Assembly: GCF_026072635.1 (NCBI RefSeq)
Contig: NZ_AP023081.1
Location: 2,874,501 to 2,938,500, forward strand
DNA: 64,000 nucleotides
Direction of reading: 5' to 3'
From: Pseudomonas solani
GTDB taxonomy: Bacteria > Pseudomonadota > Gammaproteobacteria > Pseudomonadales > Pseudomonadaceae
The notes beneath the pieces were generated by a model, which made no database searches, was not told the DNA's origin, and saw nothing but the letters and a program-made list of their open reading frames with translations. How positions within the stretch are numbered: the first letter of the stretch is position 1; each line of letters opens with the position of its first letter. This document shows, one piece after another, positions 53,435-63,254 of this stretch. The position numbers were made by a program, and so were the translations under genes.

Positions 53435-54238
53435 TCAGGCGCCGGTTGTCTGTTCGGCCAACTGGTCGGCCAGGCGCACGAAAGCGGCCAGGTCCAGTTG
53501 TTCGGGGCGCAGGCCACCGTCGACACCGGCGGCTTCGATGGCATGGCTATCGAGCAGGCCCTTGAGTGTATTGCGCAGGGTCTTGCGGCGCTGGTTGAAG
53601 GCTTCGCGCACGATGCGCTCCAGCAGGCGATGATCCTTGGCCGGGTGCGGCAGGACTTCATGGGGTACCAGGCGCACGATCGCCGAATCCACCTTGGGTG
53701 GCGGGTTGAAGGCCCCGGGGCCGACGTTGAACAGGTGCTCCACGCGGCAGTGGTACTGGACCATGATCGACAGCCGCCCCCAGTCGCCGCCACCGGGCTC
53801 CGCGGCCAGGCGCTCCACCACTTCCTTCTGCAGCATGAAGTGCATGTCGCGGATCAGGTGCGCGTTGCTCAGCAGGTGGAAGATCAGCGGGGTGGAGATG
53901 TTGTAGGGCAGGTTGCCCACCACCCGCAGGCTGTGGGGTTCGGCGTTGAGCTGGTTGAAGTCGAACTTCAGGGCGTCGCCCTGGTTCAGCTTGAAGCGTG
54001 GCTCGTGGCCGAACTTGCTCTGCAGGATCGGGATCAGGTCCAGGTCCAGCTCGATGACGTCCAGTTGCGCACCGCTGCCCAGCAACCCTTCGGTCAAGGC
54101 GCCCTGGCCCGGGCCGATTTCCAGCAGGCGCTCGCCTTCCTTGGCATGGATGCCGCGAAGGATGCGATGGATGACGCCAGCGTCGTGCAGGAAGTTCTGG
54201 CCAAAGCGCTTGCGCGCGCGGTGTTGGTATTCGGACAT
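53435..54238 (-). CDS. rsmA: 16S rRNA dimethyladenosine transferase
   Basis: The 267-residue protein (KsgA) begins with RARKRFGQNFLHD, then the AdoMet motif LEIGPGQGALTEGLL and the catalytic NLPYNIST. It dimethylates two adjacent adenosines near the 3' end of 16S rRNA during small-subunit assembly. It sits between pdxA and apaG in the conserved lptD-surA-pdxA-rsmA-apaGH order. Confidence 0.97.
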   Translation of the reverse strand: MSEYQHRARKRFGQNFLHDAGVIHRILRGIHAKEGERLLEIGPGQGALTEGLLGSGAQLDVIELDLDLIPILQSKFGHEPRFKLNQGDALKFDFNQLNAEPHSLRVVGNLPYNISTPLIFHLLSNAHLIRDMHFMLQKEVVERLAAEPGGGDWGRLSIMVQYHCRVEHLFNVGPGAFNPPPKVDSAIVRLVPHEVLPHPAKDHRLLERIVREAFNQRRKTLRNTLKGLLDSHAIEAAGVDGGLRPEQLDLAAFVRLADQLAEQTTGA

Positions 54239-54247
54239 TGCGGGCTC

Positions 54248-54290
54248 CAGGTGGAGCAGCTTGAAGCCGGTAGCTTGAAGCTGGAAACGG
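54248..54290. repeat. Short dispersed AGCTTGAAGC repeat between pdxA and rsmA
   Basis: CAGCTTGAAGCCGGTAGCTTGAAGCTGG is two near-copies of the short repeat found at 2486, 43335 and 49558. Confidence 0.45.
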
Positions 54291-54359
54291 GGAAAGGCGC
54301 GGAGTTTACAGCATTGCGCCGATCAGGCCGAAATGTGCTGCTGATCGGCGCGCTGTGGC

Positions 54360-55348
54360 TCAGCCTCGGCTGGCGGCCATCTCGTAGGCCGTCTCCAGGG
54401 CCACCTGCAGGCTGCCCCCATCGATGCGCCCGGTTCCGGCCAGGTCCAGGGCGGTACCGTGGTCCACCGACGTGCGGATGATAGGCAGGCCGAGGGTTAC
54501 GTTGACCGCCGCGCCGAACCCCTTGTACTTGAGCACGGGCAGGCCCTGGTCGTGGTACATCGCCAGCACCGCGTCGCAGTGCTCCAGGTGCTTGGGGGTG
54601 AACAGGGTGTCAGCGGGCAGAGGGCCGATCAGGTTCAGGCCTTCTTTGCGCAGGCGTTCCAGGCAGGGCTCGATGACCTCGATCTCCTCGCGCCCCAGGT
54701 GGCCACCTTCGCCCGCATGAGGGTTGAGACCGCACACCAGGATGCGCGGATTGGGCAGGCCGAATTTCTCCACCAGGTCGGTGTGAAGGATGCGGGTCAC
54801 CCGTTCCAGGCGTTCGCTGGTGATGGCGGCGGCTACATCCTTCAGCGGCAGGTGCGTGGTCACCAGGGCGACGCGCAGGCCGCGGGTGGCGAGCATCATC
54901 ACCACCTGCGTGGTGTGGGTGAGTTCGGCGAGGAACTCCGTGTGCCCGGAGAAGGCGATGCCGGCCTCGTTGATCACGCCCTTGTGCACGGGCGCGGTGA
55001 TCATCCCGGCGAAATGGCCATCCAGGCAGCCCTTGCCCGCACGGGTCAGGGTTTCCAGCACGTAGCCGGCATTGGCCCGATCGAGCACGCCGGGCTGGAC
55101 GGGGGCTTGCAGGGGGTGTCCCAGACGTAGAGTGCGCCTGCTGGTGTCGGCTCTTCAGGCCAGGCAGCGGGCGAGACGGGCGTGACACGGATGTCGAGGC
55201 CGAGCTGGCTGGCGCGCTCTTCCAGCAGCGCTTGGCTGGCAATGGCGATCAGGGGGTAGGGCTGGCGCTCTCGGGACAGGAGCAGGCAGAGGTCCGGGCC
55301 GATGCCGGCGGGTTCACCAGGGGTGAGGGCGAAGCGGGGAAGGGGCAT
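54360..55348 (-). pseudogene. pdxA: 4-hydroxythreonine-4-phosphate dehydrogenase, one frameshift
   Basis: With one G restored in the run 55112-55116 the product is 329 residues, the normal PdxA length. The N-terminal piece has RFALTPGEPAGIGPDL; the C-terminal piece has GHTEFLAELTHT, CGLNPHAGEGGHLG and YHDQGLPVLKYKGF, which hold the metal and NAD sites. It oxidises 4-phosphohydroxy-threonine in vitamin B6 synthesis. The break lies between LYVWDTP and VLDRANAGYV. Everything else is intact and the gene is core, so this is most likely a homopolymer sequencing error. Confidence 0.9.
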
Positions 55349-55425
55349 TGCGGGCTCTCCGGCTGTGGCGCGTGGCGGCGATTGTACCGCCAGCGCGCCA
55401 CCCTGCGTGGCAGGGCGCCGAAGAA

Positions 55426-56718
55426 TCAGAGCTTGGTTTCGACGTACGCCTCGTCGCGGATCTGACGCAGCCAGGCTTGCAGCTCTTCGTCGTACTTGCG
55501 GTTACGCAGGACGTTGATGGCTTGCTGCTCGCGCATCTGGTCGGCGCTGTCGGTGGCGCGACGGCCCAGGACTTCCAGCACGTGCCAGCCATAGGGGCTC
55601 TTGAACGGGCGGGACAGCTGGCCGGCCGGGGTCTTGGCCATGACTTCGCGGAACTCGGGAACCAGCGCGTTGGGGTCGATCCAGTTCAGGTCGCCGCCAT
55701 TGAGGGCCGAGCCCGGGTCCTCGGAGAAACTCTTCGCCAGGTCGGCGAAATCTTCACCGGACTTGATGCGCTCATAGAGACGCTCGGCCAGGCGCTCGGT
55801 GTCGGCTTCGCTGCGAATCTCACTCGGCTTGAGCAGGATGTGGCGAACGTGCACTTCATCGCGAACCTGGGTGCTGCCGCCACGCTTGTCCAGCAGCTTG
55901 AGGATGATGAAGCCGCCCGGGGTGCGTACAGGCTCGGTGACTTCACCGGGTGCCAGGGCGCTGATCATGCCGTCGAAGGGCGGCGGCAGCTGGGCGGCCT
56001 TGCGCCAGCCGATCTCGCCGCCTTCCAGAGCGGTTTCGCCTGCAGAGCGGGAAATCGCCAGTTGGGCGAAGTCGGCGCCTTGCTGCAGTTGCTGGTAGAG
56101 CTCCTTGGCCTGGCGGTCGGCGGCCTGGATGGTTTCGGGCGAGGAGCCGTCCGCAACCGGGATCAGGATGTTGGCCAGGTGGAATTCTTCGGAGAGCTGC
56201 ATCTTGCCCAGGTCGGAGGCGAGGAAGTTCTGCACTTCCTGGTCGGTGACCTGGATCCGCTCCGCCACGCGACGCTGACGAACACGGCTGATGACCATCT
56301 CGCGACGGACCTGGTCGCGGGCGTCTTCATAGGAGAGGCCGTCCTGAGCCAGGGCGCCCCGGAACTGCTCGACGCTCATGCCATTGCGCCGGGCGATGGC
56401 TTCGATGGCCTGGTTCAGTTCCTCATCGGTGATGCGGATGCCGGAACGGTCGCCGATCTGCAGCTGGATGTTCTCGATGATCAGGCGTTCCAGCACCTGC
56501 TGGCCCAGCACGTGCTCAGGGGGCAGCGCCGAACCGCGCTTGGCGATGGTCTGCTGCACCTCATGGACGCGCTGGTCGAGTTGGCTCTGCATGATCACGT
56601 CGTTATCGACGATGGCCACGACACGATCGATCGACTGGACCTCGGCATGCACCGCACCACCGAGGAACAGGGCGCCCAACAGCAGCGGGCGGAGACAATC
56701 AGAAAGCTTGGTCTTCAC
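55426..56718 (-). CDS. surA: Periplasmic chaperone and peptidyl-prolyl isomerase
   Basis: The precursor of 430 residues has a signal peptide (KTKLSDCLRPLLLGALFLGG, cleaved near VHA), the SurA N-terminal domain (VVAIVDNDVIMQSQLDQRV) and two parvulin domains (HLANILIPV and VRHILLKPSEIRSE). It carries outer-membrane proteins across the periplasm to the BAM complex. I chose GTG 56718, which overlaps lptD by 20 bases, because it gives the Pseudomonas-type start MKTKLSDC; ATG codons further upstream would put extra residues before the signal peptide. Confidence 0.94.
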   Translation of the reverse strand: MKTKLSDCLRPLLLGALFLGGAVHAEVQSIDRVVAIVDNDVIMQSQLDQRVHEVQQTIAKRGSALPPEHVLGQQVLERLIIENIQLQIGDRSGIRITDEELNQAIEAIARRNGMSVEQFRGALAQDGLSYEDARDQVRREMVISRVRQRRVAERIQVTDQEVQNFLASDLGKMQLSEEFHLANILIPVADGSSPETIQAADRQAKELYQQLQQGADFAQLAISRSAGETALEGGEIGWRKAAQLPPPFDGMISALAPGEVTEPVRTPGGFIILKLLDKRGGSTQVRDEVHVRHILLKPSEIRSEADTERLAERLYERIKSGEDFADLAKSFSEDPGSALNGGDLNWIDPNALVPEFREVMAKTPAGQLSRPFKSPYGWHVLEVLGRRATDSADQMREQQAINVLRNRKYDEELQAWLRQIRDEAYVETKL

Positions 56719-59476
56719 GTTCACGGTAACCTTGGATGCCATTGTCGAGGAAGCTTTCAACCTTGTTGCCGATCACGCCGCCGAGGCCCTTGAACACGAT
56801 CTGCAGGAAGACGCCGCGGTCGGCCTTCTCGTTGAGTTCGGGCGAAAGGGTGGTCTCGTCGTAGTCGACCCAGTAGCGGTTGATCAGACGGAGTTTCCAG
56901 CAGCAACTGTCGTACTCGAAGCCACCGAAGGCTTCCAGGGTGCGGTTGCGGTTGTAGTCGTACTGCCAGCGGGCGATGGCGTTCCATTGCGGGACGACCG
57001 GCCAGATAACGGATGCGTCATGCTGTTCGATCTTGTAGTAGTCCTTGATCACGCGGCCGGTCACGTTGTCGATGTAGTCGCCGCCTTCCTGCCACTGGCC
57101 GGTGGTCTGGTTGTAGACCACGGAGTCGTTGCGGTAGCGGTAGCCGAAGTTGACCACCTTGTTGACGTCGTCTTCCGGCTGGTAGTGGAACATCAGGCTG
57201 CCGGAGCGGGTACGGCCGGCGTCCGGGTCCCAATTGAAGTCGGAGGATAGGCGCCAGTCGCGGTTGAAGCGGTACAGGTATTCCAGCGCATAGGGCGAAA
57301 CACTGGCCTGGGCCGACTTGCGATCGCGGTAGTCGATGCCAGGCAGCTGCACCTTGCGGTCTTCGAAGTAGAAGGCCTGGCCGATGCTGAAGCGCTGACG
57401 CTCGAAGCCGTTGGGCTGGATCCAGCGGTTGGTCAGGCCCAGGGATACCTGATTGGCATCGCCTACACGGTCACGACCGGAGAAGCGGTTCTCGCGGAAC
57501 AGCGAGGAATAGCTGAAGGCGCTTTCGCTGCTGTCGAAGACCGGAATGTTGTCCTGCTTTTCCTCAGGAACATAGAGGTAGAACAGGCGGGGTTCCAGGG
57601 TCTGCTTGTACTGGCTGCCGAACAGCTCGGTGTTGCGATCGAAGTACAGGCCGCTGTCGACGCTGAAGATCGGTACGCCGCGGTCTTCGCTGCTGTTGAA
57701 TTCCTGGCCGGCGAGCAGGGTGTCCTTGCCACGCTGGTCCAGATCCAGGTCGTACTGGGTGTAGAGGTACTTGACCGAGGGCTTGAGGAAGCCGTAGCTC
57801 CAGTCCAGCGGCAGGCTGACGCCCGGCTCCACGTGGATGCGGTTGCCGTTGGCACGGGCCAAGCCCGGGATGCGGGTGTCGTACCACGGGCTCGCAACGC
57901 CATTCTCGTCGGTGAAGTCACCCTTGCGCAGATCACGCTCGAAGCGCACGAACTCGGTGGAGTAGGAGAACTTCAGGCCGCCGGCATCGACTGGCAGCAC
58001 GCCATCCAGGGTGATCTGGGGCAGGCGGTCGTACGGGGTGATCTCGGTGACCGTGGCCATTTCATAGGCATGGGCATTGAGCCTGGCGGTGTAGCTGTCG
58101 CCACGCCAGGTGACGGCGCCCTGTTGGTTGACGTAGGTCGATTGCTCGATGCCCAGCTCGGTCTGCAGGTCCTGGAAGTAGTACGGGTCGCTGATGTCGG
58201 TGTAGTCCACCTCGGTCATCAGGCGTTCGTCCAGGCCGCCCTTGTGTTGCCAGTTGTACAGCCAGCGCTTGTCCTTGTACTCGGACTGCAGCTTGCGCTC
58301 GTCTTCCTCGTCATTCAGGTACGCACCACCGAACTGGCCTTCGCTGCTCTTGGTCAGGTAGCGGAACTCGCCTTCCATCAGCAGGCCACGCTTGGCCATG
58401 TAGCGCGGATAGAGGGTGGCGTCGTAGTTCGGCGCGAGGTTGAAGTAGTAGGGCGTCAGCAGGGAGAAGCCGGTGTCGCTGCTGGTACCGATGCTCGGCG
58501 GCAGGAAGCCGGACTGGCGACGGTCGTCGATGGGGAAATAGATGTAGGGGGTATAGAACACCGGAATGTCCTTGACCCGCAGCGTCACGTTGGTCGCGGT
58601 GCCGAAGCCCGTGGCCTGGTTCAGCTTGATGTTGTTGCCTTTCAGGTGCCAGGCGTTGTCGCCCGGCTCGCAACGGGTGTAGGTGCCGTCTTTCAAACGG
58701 ATGATCGCGTCTTCCTGGCGCTTGGCGTACAGGGCGCTACCGCGGGTGTGCGATTTGTGCAGCACGTACTCGGCGTTGTCGATCTGCGCTTCGCCGTTGT
58801 CCAGTTGCAGTTCGGCCCTGTCGCCGACCACTAGGGCGCCGTTGTCGCGCAGCTTGACGTTGCCCACCAGCTCGCCACGATTTTCGGCTTGCAGCAGGTT
58901 CGCTTCGTCGGCTTCCACCTGCATGCTGCCCTGGCGCAGGACCACGTCACCGGCGAGGGTCGCGACCTGCTTTTCCTGCTCGTAGCGCGAGGCCTTGGCG
59001 GAAACGTAGGTGGGCGCGTCTTCCGGCGGGGTCTTGTCGTTCATGCCGGGGCGGCGTGGCTCGACATAGGCACCTGCGCAGTACGGGCCGGCTTCGGCCA
59101 GTTGCGCTGCGGTCAGCTTGTCGCGCGGAACCCAATCCAGATGGCTGAAGTCAGCACTGCGGGAGGCGAGTGCCTTGCCACCGGCTTCGGTGACCAGCGT
59201 CGTCCGGGCTTCGGCCGATTCGGACGTGCCGCTCGTGGCTGCCGCGCCAGCTACGCCAACCCTGGAGCTCACGGCGCTTTCGCTGTGAACCGGGCGCGGA
59301 GGCAGGCTCTCTGCCGTCGCCTTGGGCGCACAGGCCCAACTGCCGGAGGCGGCTGCCTGGCAGTCGAACTGCTCGGCGGCGACTACGAACTGAGTGGCCA
59401 CAGGCTGCATTGCCAGCAGGCTGCCGGTGACCAGCAGGGGGAATTTTTTACGAAACGCGGGGGATTTTACTGCCAT
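56699..59476 (-). CDS. lptD: LPS-assembly protein LptD
   Basis: The 925-residue precursor has a signal peptide (SPAFRKKFPLLVTGSLLAMQ), a proline-rich spacer, an N-terminal jelly-roll domain (TLAGDVVLRQGSMQVEADEA, VGNVKLRD) and a large beta-barrel ending in KVESFLDNGIQGYREREDQA. With LptE it places LPS in the outer leaflet. The paired cysteines late in the barrel (CCW) are present. The start at 59476 begins the signal peptide. It heads the lptD-surA-pdxA-rsmA-apaGH-glpE run and is divergent from amgK. Confidence 0.97.
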   Translation of the reverse strand: MAVKSPAFRKKFPLLVTGSLLAMQPVATQFVVAAEQFDCQAAASGSWACAPKATAESLPPRPVHSESAVSSRVGVAGAAATSGTSESAEARTTLVTEAGGKALASRSADFSHLDWVPRDKLTAAQLAEAGPYCAGAYVEPRRPGMNDKTPPEDAPTYVSAKASRYEQEKQVATLAGDVVLRQGSMQVEADEANLLQAENRGELVGNVKLRDNGALVVGDRAELQLDNGEAQIDNAEYVLHKSHTRGSALYAKRQEDAIIRLKDGTYTRCEPGDNAWHLKGNNIKLNQATGFGTATNVTLRVKDIPVFYTPYIYFPIDDRRQSGFLPPSIGTSSDTGFSLLTPYYFNLAPNYDATLYPRYMAKRGLLMEGEFRYLTKSSEGQFGGAYLNDEEDERKLQSEYKDKRWLYNWQHKGGLDERLMTEVDYTDISDPYYFQDLQTELGIEQSTYVNQQGAVTWRGDSYTARLNAHAYEMATVTEITPYDRLPQITLDGVLPVDAGGLKFSYSTEFVRFERDLRKGDFTDENGVASPWYDTRIPGLARANGNRIHVEPGVSLPLDWSYGFLKPSVKYLYTQYDLDLDQRGKDTLLAGQEFNSSEDRGVPIFSVDSGLYFDRNTELFGSQYKQTLEPRLFYLYVPEEKQDNIPVFDSSESAFSYSSLFRENRFSGRDRVGDANQVSLGLTNRWIQPNGFERQRFSIGQAFYFEDRKVQLPGIDYRDRKSAQASVSPYALEYLYRFNRDWRLSSDFNWDPDAGRTRSGSLMFHYQPEDDVNKVVNFGYRYRNDSVVYNQTTGQWQEGGDYIDNVTGRVIKDYYKIEQHDASVIWPVVPQWNAIARWQYDYNRNRTLEAFGGFEYDSCCWKLRLINRYWVDYDETTLSPELNEKADRGVFLQIVFKGLGGVIGNKVESFLDNGIQGYREREDQAF

Positions 59477-59603
59477 CTTGTTAGTCCGGGCTTCCTGCGC
59501 GCCATCGGCCCGCGGGGGCCGCACGCCTCTCGATGGGCTGAAAAAGATGCTGGATAATAAAGCATGACCCGCGCAACGGCTAGCGCCGTCGGAGACCCTT
59601 GTA

Positions 59604-60629
59604 ATGCCCCATGAAGATGTACGCCTTCAACAACTTAGCGCCTGGCTGGACCAGCGACTGCCCGCCTTGTTCCATGCCGAAGGCTGGGGCGAAGTGCCCC
59701 CCGCCGATCTGCTGCCGGCCAGCAGTGACGCGAGTTTCCGCCGTTATTTCCGCTGGCAGGCGGAGGGCCGCAGCCTGATCCTGATGGATGCTCCGCCGCC
59801 CCAGGAAGACTGTCGCCCCTTCGTCAAAGTGGCCGAAATGCTCGCCGAAGCCGGTGTGCATGTGCCGCGGATTCTTGCGGCGGACCTGGAGCAGGGCTTC
59901 CTCTTGCTCGATGATCTGGGCCGCCAGACCTACCTCGAGGTGATCGACGCCGATAACGCCGATGCCTTGTTCGAGGATGCGTTCCGGGCATTGCTGGCCC
60001 TGCAGAAGCGCAGCTTCGAGGTGCCGATGCCGGCCTACGACGACGCCCTGCTGCGCCGCGAATTGCAGCTGTTCCCCGACTGGTACCTGCAGCGCCACCT
60101 GGGCATCGAGCTGTCCGGTGAGCGCCTGGCTGCCTGGCAACGTGTCTGTGACCTGCTGATCGCCAGCGCCCTCGAGCAGCCCCGTGTGCTGGTGCACCGC
60201 GACTACATGCCGCGCAACCTGATGCTCAGTACGCCCAACCCGGGTGTGCTGGATTTCCAGGATGCGGTCTACGGCCCGGTCACCTACGACGTCACCAGCC
60301 TGTTCAAGGACGCCTTCCTCAGTTGGCCCGAAGCACGTGTGTGTGCCTGGCTGGAGCGCTACTGGAACCTCGCCCGCGAGGCCGGTATTCCGGTACAGCC
60401 GCAACTGGACGACTTCCTCCGTGCCAGCGACCTGATGGGCGTGCAGCGTCACCTCAAGGTCATCGGCATCTTCGCGCGCATCTGCCATCGTGATGGCAAG
60501 CCCAAGTACCTGGGTGATGTCCCGCGCTTCTTCTCCTATATAGAGGCGGTGATCGAGCGGCGCCCCGAGCTGGCCGATCTCAAGGCACTGTTCGACTCCC
60601 TGCCGCAGGCCGAGGCGGTGACCCCATGA
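59604..60629 (+). CDS. amgK: Anomeric MurNAc/GlcNAc kinase
   Basis: The 341-residue protein has the aminoglycoside-phosphotransferase fold: SDASFRRYFRW near the start, the catalytic loop LVHRDYMPRNLML and VLDFQDAVYGP. AmgK phosphorylates the C1 of N-acetylmuramic acid, the first step of the recycling path that bypasses de novo UDP-MurNAc synthesis and confers tolerance to fosfomycin. GGAG lies 8 bases before the ATG. Its stop overlaps the murU start (ATGA). Confidence 0.93.
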   Translation: MPHEDVRLQQLSAWLDQRLPALFHAEGWGEVPPADLLPASSDASFRRYFRWQAEGRSLILMDAPPPQEDCRPFVKVAEMLAEAGVHVPRILAADLEQGFLLLDDLGRQTYLEVIDADNADALFEDAFRALLALQKRSFEVPMPAYDDALLRRELQLFPDWYLQRHLGIELSGERLAAWQRVCDLLIASALEQPRVLVHRDYMPRNLMLSTPNPGVLDFQDAVYGPVTYDVTSLFKDAFLSWPEARVCAWLERYWNLAREAGIPVQPQLDDFLRASDLMGVQRHLKVIGIFARICHRDGKPKYLGDVPRFFSYIEAVIERRPELADLKALFDSLPQAEAVTP

Positions 60630-61300
60630 GGGCGATGATCCTCGCCGCGGGCAAGGGCGAGCGCATGCGCCCGTTGACGCTACACACCCCCAAGCCGCTG
60701 GTGCGTGCCGCCGGCACCCCGCTGATCGAGTTCCACATCCGTGCCTTGGCGGCGGCCGGCTTCCGCGAACTGGTGATCAACCACGCCTGGCTCGGCCAGC
60801 AGATCGAGGATCACCTGGGTAGCGGCGAGCGTTTCGGCGTTTCCATCCGCTACTCGCCGGAAGGCGAACCCCTGGAAACCGGTGGCGGCATTCACCGCGC
60901 GCTGCCGCTGCTGGGGGACGAGCCTTTCCTTGTGGTCAACGGCGATATCTGGACCGACTACGATTTCGCCGCGCTGGAGGATTTCCCATTGCAAGGGCTC
61001 GCCCATCTGGTGCTGGTGGATAACCCCGCTCACCACCCGGGTGGCGATTTTATCCTCGACCAGGGCGTGGTCCGTGACGGTGTGCCCGGCCAGCCAGGCC
61101 TGACCTACAGCGGCATCGCCGTGTTGCACCCCGCGCTTTTCGAAGGGAGCAGGGCCGGAGCCTTCAAGCTGGCGCCGTTGCTGCGCCAGGCCATGGGCGA
61201 GGGACGCGTCAGTGGCGAGCATTTCACCGGTCGCTGGGTGGATGTCGGCACCCACGAGCGCCTGGCGGAAGTCGAGCGCCTGATCGAGGCGGAGCGCTGA
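60626..61300 (+). CDS. murU: MurNAc-1-phosphate uridylyltransferase
   Basis: The 224-residue nucleotidyltransferase has the signature MILAAGKGERMRPLTLHTPK followed by GTPLIEFHIRALAAAGF, and VNGDIWTDYDF for metal binding. It makes UDP-MurNAc from the AmgK product. The four-base overlap with amgK means the two steps are made together. Confidence 0.94.
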   Translation: MRAMILAAGKGERMRPLTLHTPKPLVRAAGTPLIEFHIRALAAAGFRELVINHAWLGQQIEDHLGSGERFGVSIRYSPEGEPLETGGGIHRALPLLGDEPFLVVNGDIWTDYDFAALEDFPLQGLAHLVLVDNPAHHPGGDFILDQGVVRDGVPGQPGLTYSGIAVLHPALFEGSRAGAFKLAPLLRQAMGEGRVSGEHFTGRWVDVGTHERLAEVERLIEAER

Positions 61301-61301
61301 G

Positions 61302-62069
61302 ATGTTCTGGCCCGTCACGTTGCTCGGCGCCATCGTCGGCATGTTCATCGCCAGCATTCCCGGTGCATTGCTGGGTGGCCTGCTTGGCCAGGTGGTGGAT
61401 CGCCGGCTGAAGCTGGATTCCTGGGCCAGCTTGCGGGCGCGCTTGCGGCGTGGCATGGCTGTGGAGCAGGAGGATCTGCTTTTCGTATTGCTCGGCCGCC
61501 TGGCCAAGAGCGAGGGGCGGGTCGTGGACCTGCACATCCAGCAGGCCCGTGCCGAGATGCGCCGCCTTGGGCTGGACGAGGCCGGGCAGCGCCGGGCGAT
61601 CGTCGCCTTCACCCGAGGCAAGTCCGAGCCGGTCGACCTGTACCTGCCCCTGCGCGGGTTGCGTTATCAGCGTGCCGAAGGCGAGGCGTTGCTGCGCAGT
61701 TGCTGGCAGATGGCGGCAGCGGATGGTCGGGTCGGCAAGCACGAGCGGGGGCTGATCCTGCTCTGGGGCAAATGGCTGGATTGGCCGGCAGAACAGGTGG
61801 AAGCCCTGTGCGCCGGCTTCGATATTCCTGGCGGTGCGCCTGTGCGTCGTGGCAATGCCTACCAGGATGCCCTGGCGCTACTGGGGGTGAACGCCAACAG
61901 TGAACCGGCGGCGATCAAGCGCGCCTACCGGCGCTTGATCAGCCGCAACCACCCGGACAAGCTGGCCGGCGCCGGGGCCAGCCCGCAGCGTGTGCGCGAG
62001 GCCACCGAGAAAACCCGTGAGTTGCACAACGCCTACAGCCTGATCCGCGAGCGCCACGGCTTCCGCTAG
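61302..62069 (+). CDS. djlA: DnaJ-like membrane co-chaperone DjlA
   Basis: The 255-residue protein has one N-terminal membrane span with glycine-rich packing (IVGMFIASIPGALLGGLLG), a central TerB-like domain and a C-terminal J domain with the HPD motif (ISRNHPDKLAG). DjlA stimulates DnaK at the inner membrane. It begins one base after the murU stop. Its own stop overlaps the stop of the convergent DUF3530 gene. Confidence 0.94.
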   Translation: MFWPVTLLGAIVGMFIASIPGALLGGLLGQVVDRRLKLDSWASLRARLRRGMAVEQEDLLFVLLGRLAKSEGRVVDLHIQQARAEMRRLGLDEAGQRRAIVAFTRGKSEPVDLYLPLRGLRYQRAEGEALLRSCWQMAAADGRVGKHERGLILLWGKWLDWPAEQVEALCAGFDIPGGAPVRRGNAYQDALALLGVNANSEPAAIKRAYRRLISRNHPDKLAGAGASPQRVREATEKTRELHNAYSLIRERHGFR

Positions 62070-63112
62070 ATACCCGGCGACTGCGGGATGATGGGCGCCG
62101 GTGCGGCCGCGGGTGCCTTTTTCCCTGGTGCTTGCAGGTGCGATTCGAGCCAGCCGCGCACCCGCCGGAACAACTGCTCCTGATCGGCGTTCCGGTCCGG
62201 CAACGTCTTCAGGCCCACCTGCACATAGGCCGGGTGCTTGTCGCGCTTGCTCGCCTGCAGGCGCTTGAGGGCGGCGGCGCTGTCCAGTGGCCGGTCCTTG
62301 TAGAAGAAATCACCGATGGATTGCTTGAGCTTGGGCGCCGAGTCCTCCAGGGCCGGGCTGTAGCCGGGCGGCACCTCGGCATCCACCAGCACCAGGTTGT
62401 CGATGCCGGCGGACGGCGCGTCGCTCAAGGCCTGCACGGCCCAATAGGCACCGCTGCCGTGGCCGAGCAGGACGATGGTCTTCGGGCCCTGCTGGTTGGC
62501 GAAGGCAATGGCCGCCTGGATGCGCGCGGCGATCCGCGTGGCCTGGGCCTTGCGCTCTTCCTCGGCGCTGAGAACCGGCTGCGCCGGGTCGGTGGAGGGC
62601 TCGGCGCTGCCCGCCTGCTCGGGCGTCGGGGGCGGGGTGGCCGGGTCGGCCTTCTCGGTCTTCGCATCGCCGTCGGCGGGTGGTTCGGCCTGTTCTACCG
62701 GGCGCGGTGGCGGCTCGTTGCCCTTGGGGTCAGGCAGGGTGAGGCTGAGGCTGTGCCAGCCGACATCCGGCAGTTTGTTGCGCAGCGGCGCGATCGCCCG
62801 GGGCCAGTCGGCGCTCTCGCCATCACCGGGCAGCAGGATCACCACGCCATTGGGCTCGGCCACATTGGCCGGCTTCCACAGGGCCAGGAAGGCATCGTCG
62901 CCGGCCTTAAGCTGTTGCTGTTCCTTCTGGGGCAACTGGCGCTCCAGGGCACTGGCGTCTTCCTGGCTGCGTTCTTCCAGGGGCGCGCGTTCCACCGGCG
63001 TTTCCGTGGCGGCGTTGTCCTTCTTTTCGGCCGGCGGGTCTTCGCCGTGGGCGATCGTCGGCAGCAGCGCGAGGCAAAGGGCGGCGAGTGTCGGGCGAGG
63101 GGCTCGGAGCAT
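62066..63112 (-). CDS. DUF3530 family protein, alpha/beta-hydrolase-like
   Basis: The protein of 348 residues has a signal peptide (LRAPRPTLAALCLALLPTIA, cleaved near HGE). The mature N-terminal third is charged and rich in glutamine, then GVVILLPGDGESADWP, a low-complexity Pro/Ala/Glu insert, and a lipase-like LLGHGSGAYWAVQAL with the serine in GxGSG. DUF3530 proteins are periplasmic and of unknown substrate. ATG 63112 gives the best signal peptide; 63136 is an alternative. Its last four bases overlap djlA. Confidence 0.85.
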   Translation of the reverse strand: MLRAPRPTLAALCLALLPTIAHGEDPPAEKKDNAATETPVERAPLEERSQEDASALERQLPQKEQQQLKAGDDAFLALWKPANVAEPNGVVILLPGDGESADWPRAIAPLRNKLPDVGWHSLSLTLPDPKGNEPPPRPVEQAEPPADGDAKTEKADPATPPPTPEQAGSAEPSTDPAQPVLSAEEERKAQATRIAARIQAAIAFANQQGPKTIVLLGHGSGAYWAVQALSDAPSAGIDNLVLVDAEVPPGYSPALEDSAPKLKQSIGDFFYKDRPLDSAAALKRLQASKRDKHPAYVQVGLKTLPDRNADQEQLFRRVRGWLESHLQAPGKKAPAAAPAPIIPQSPGI

Positions 63113-63254
63113 CAGAGGATTCCACGGAGTGGCCATAGGCACGCAGCCTAATGGCTAGGCCGGTATTTGTCAGGCGCACCTTCGCCTCGGCAGGGATGCT
63201 GGAGTAAGGTACGTCGGCTTCGTTCTCGGGCAGCCTGGCTGTGCGGAGTTTCCT

